From the NCBI GenBank assembly GCA_903905665.1, contig CAIVHJ010000055.1, positions 1 to 5,420 of the forward strand: a DNA stretch of 5,420 nt, in the 5' to 3' direction. A model generated the notes under the pieces. The model worked only from the letters and a program-made list of their open reading frames with translations. It searched no databases and was not told the origin of the DNA. Origin of the DNA: an uncultured Phycisphaerales bacterium (GTDB lineage: Bacteria > Planctomycetota > Phycisphaerae > UBA1845 > CAIVHJ01). Below are positions 5,361 through 5,420 of this stretch, in pieces (within the stretch, counting starts at the first letter, position 1; each line of letters opens with the position of its first letter). The translations under genes and the position numbers were made by a program.

Positions 5361-5420
5361 GGGCGAGGAGGGGTTGGGGGGGCCCCAATCTCCTGTTTTT
5401 CCCCTCACCCTGCCCTCTCC
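5361..5420. repeat. G-rich/C-rich interspersed repeat, running off the window
   Basis: A G-run block (GGGCGAGGAGGGGTTGGGGG, 5361-5380) faces a C-rich block (CCCCTCACCCTGCCCTCTCC, 5401-5420) across a short spacer, giving extensive imperfect complementarity. The motif CCCCTCACCCTGCCCTCTCC is a familiar dispersed intergenic repeat in many bacterial genomes (recalled). The remaining 5235-5360 stretch holds no gene that I can support apart from the repeat arm near 5291. Confidence 0.45.
5366..5400 (+). terminator. Candidate intrinsic terminator after the endonuclease-like gene
   Basis: AGGAG (5366-5370) pairs with CTCCT (5390-5394), and TTGGGG (5374-5379) pairs with CCCCAA (5383-5388). The loop is GGG, with an internal bulge (GGG at 5371-5373 against T at 5389). 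The stem is followed by GTTTTT (5395-5400). This is the only stem plus T-run in the window. It lies 131 bases past the stop codon of the last gene. The sequence also looks repeat-derived, and a smaller hairpin CTCGC/GCGAG (5354-5358/5363-5367) overlaps its left foot. Confidence 0.45.

Noticed and set aside
5270..5420. Open frame from ATG 5270 to the window end
   Set aside because: It runs through repeat sequence, has no ribosome site, and its translation is low-complexity Pro/Leu/Arg-rich text typical of repeat-derived spurious frames.
1..5420. tRNA, rRNA or CRISPR array
   Set aside because: No regularly spaced direct repeats, no cloverleaf with a TTCGANTC-type T arm and no rRNA core sequence was seen by eye on either strand.

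Overview
The window is bacterial chromosomal DNA carrying three housekeeping-type genes followed by one accessory gene, all on the + strand. From left to right it holds: a possible last 27 codons of an upstream gene; a 158-base leader; purD (GAR synthetase); a 122-base spacer with palindromic repeats; metG (a short, 572-residue methionyl-tRNA synthetase); an atypical SDR / NDUFA9-like NAD(P)-binding protein whose start overlaps the metG stop; a 171-base spacer with repeat fragments; a 249-residue protein with a restriction-endonuclease-like N-terminus and a C-terminal zinc ribbon; and a G/C-strand-biased tail with a hairpin plus T-run and repeat fragments.

The organism cannot be fixed from this window. 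Three things suggest Planctomycetota or a similar large-genome environmental lineage: a GC-rich core with frequent dispersed palindromes of the type GCGGGCTTCAGCCCGC and GGTGGGCAAGCCCACC, the PurD motif variants (VVKAAGLAKGKG, EFNCRFGDPE), and a MetRS without the C-terminal tRNA-binding domain. This is inference at moderate-to-low confidence.

The most notable signal lies inside a gene. Bases 2200-2215 in metG read TGTTTCACGTGAAACA, a perfect 16-base palindrome identical to the canonical chromosomal parS site bound by ParB/Spo0J. It is read through as codons for V-S-R-E-T. If real, it places the window in the segregation (origin-proximal) domain of the chromosome and makes metG double as a ParB loading site.

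purD and metG serve purine synthesis and translation and may share a transcript. The SDR gene is almost certainly translationally coupled to metG (8-base overlap, strong GGAGG inside the metG 3' end). The last gene differs: no visible Shine-Dalgarno, lower GC in its second half (about 41% over 4921-5100 by hand count, against about 61% in three purD samples), and repeat fragments on both sides. It looks like an acquired accessory, possibly defence-related, gene.
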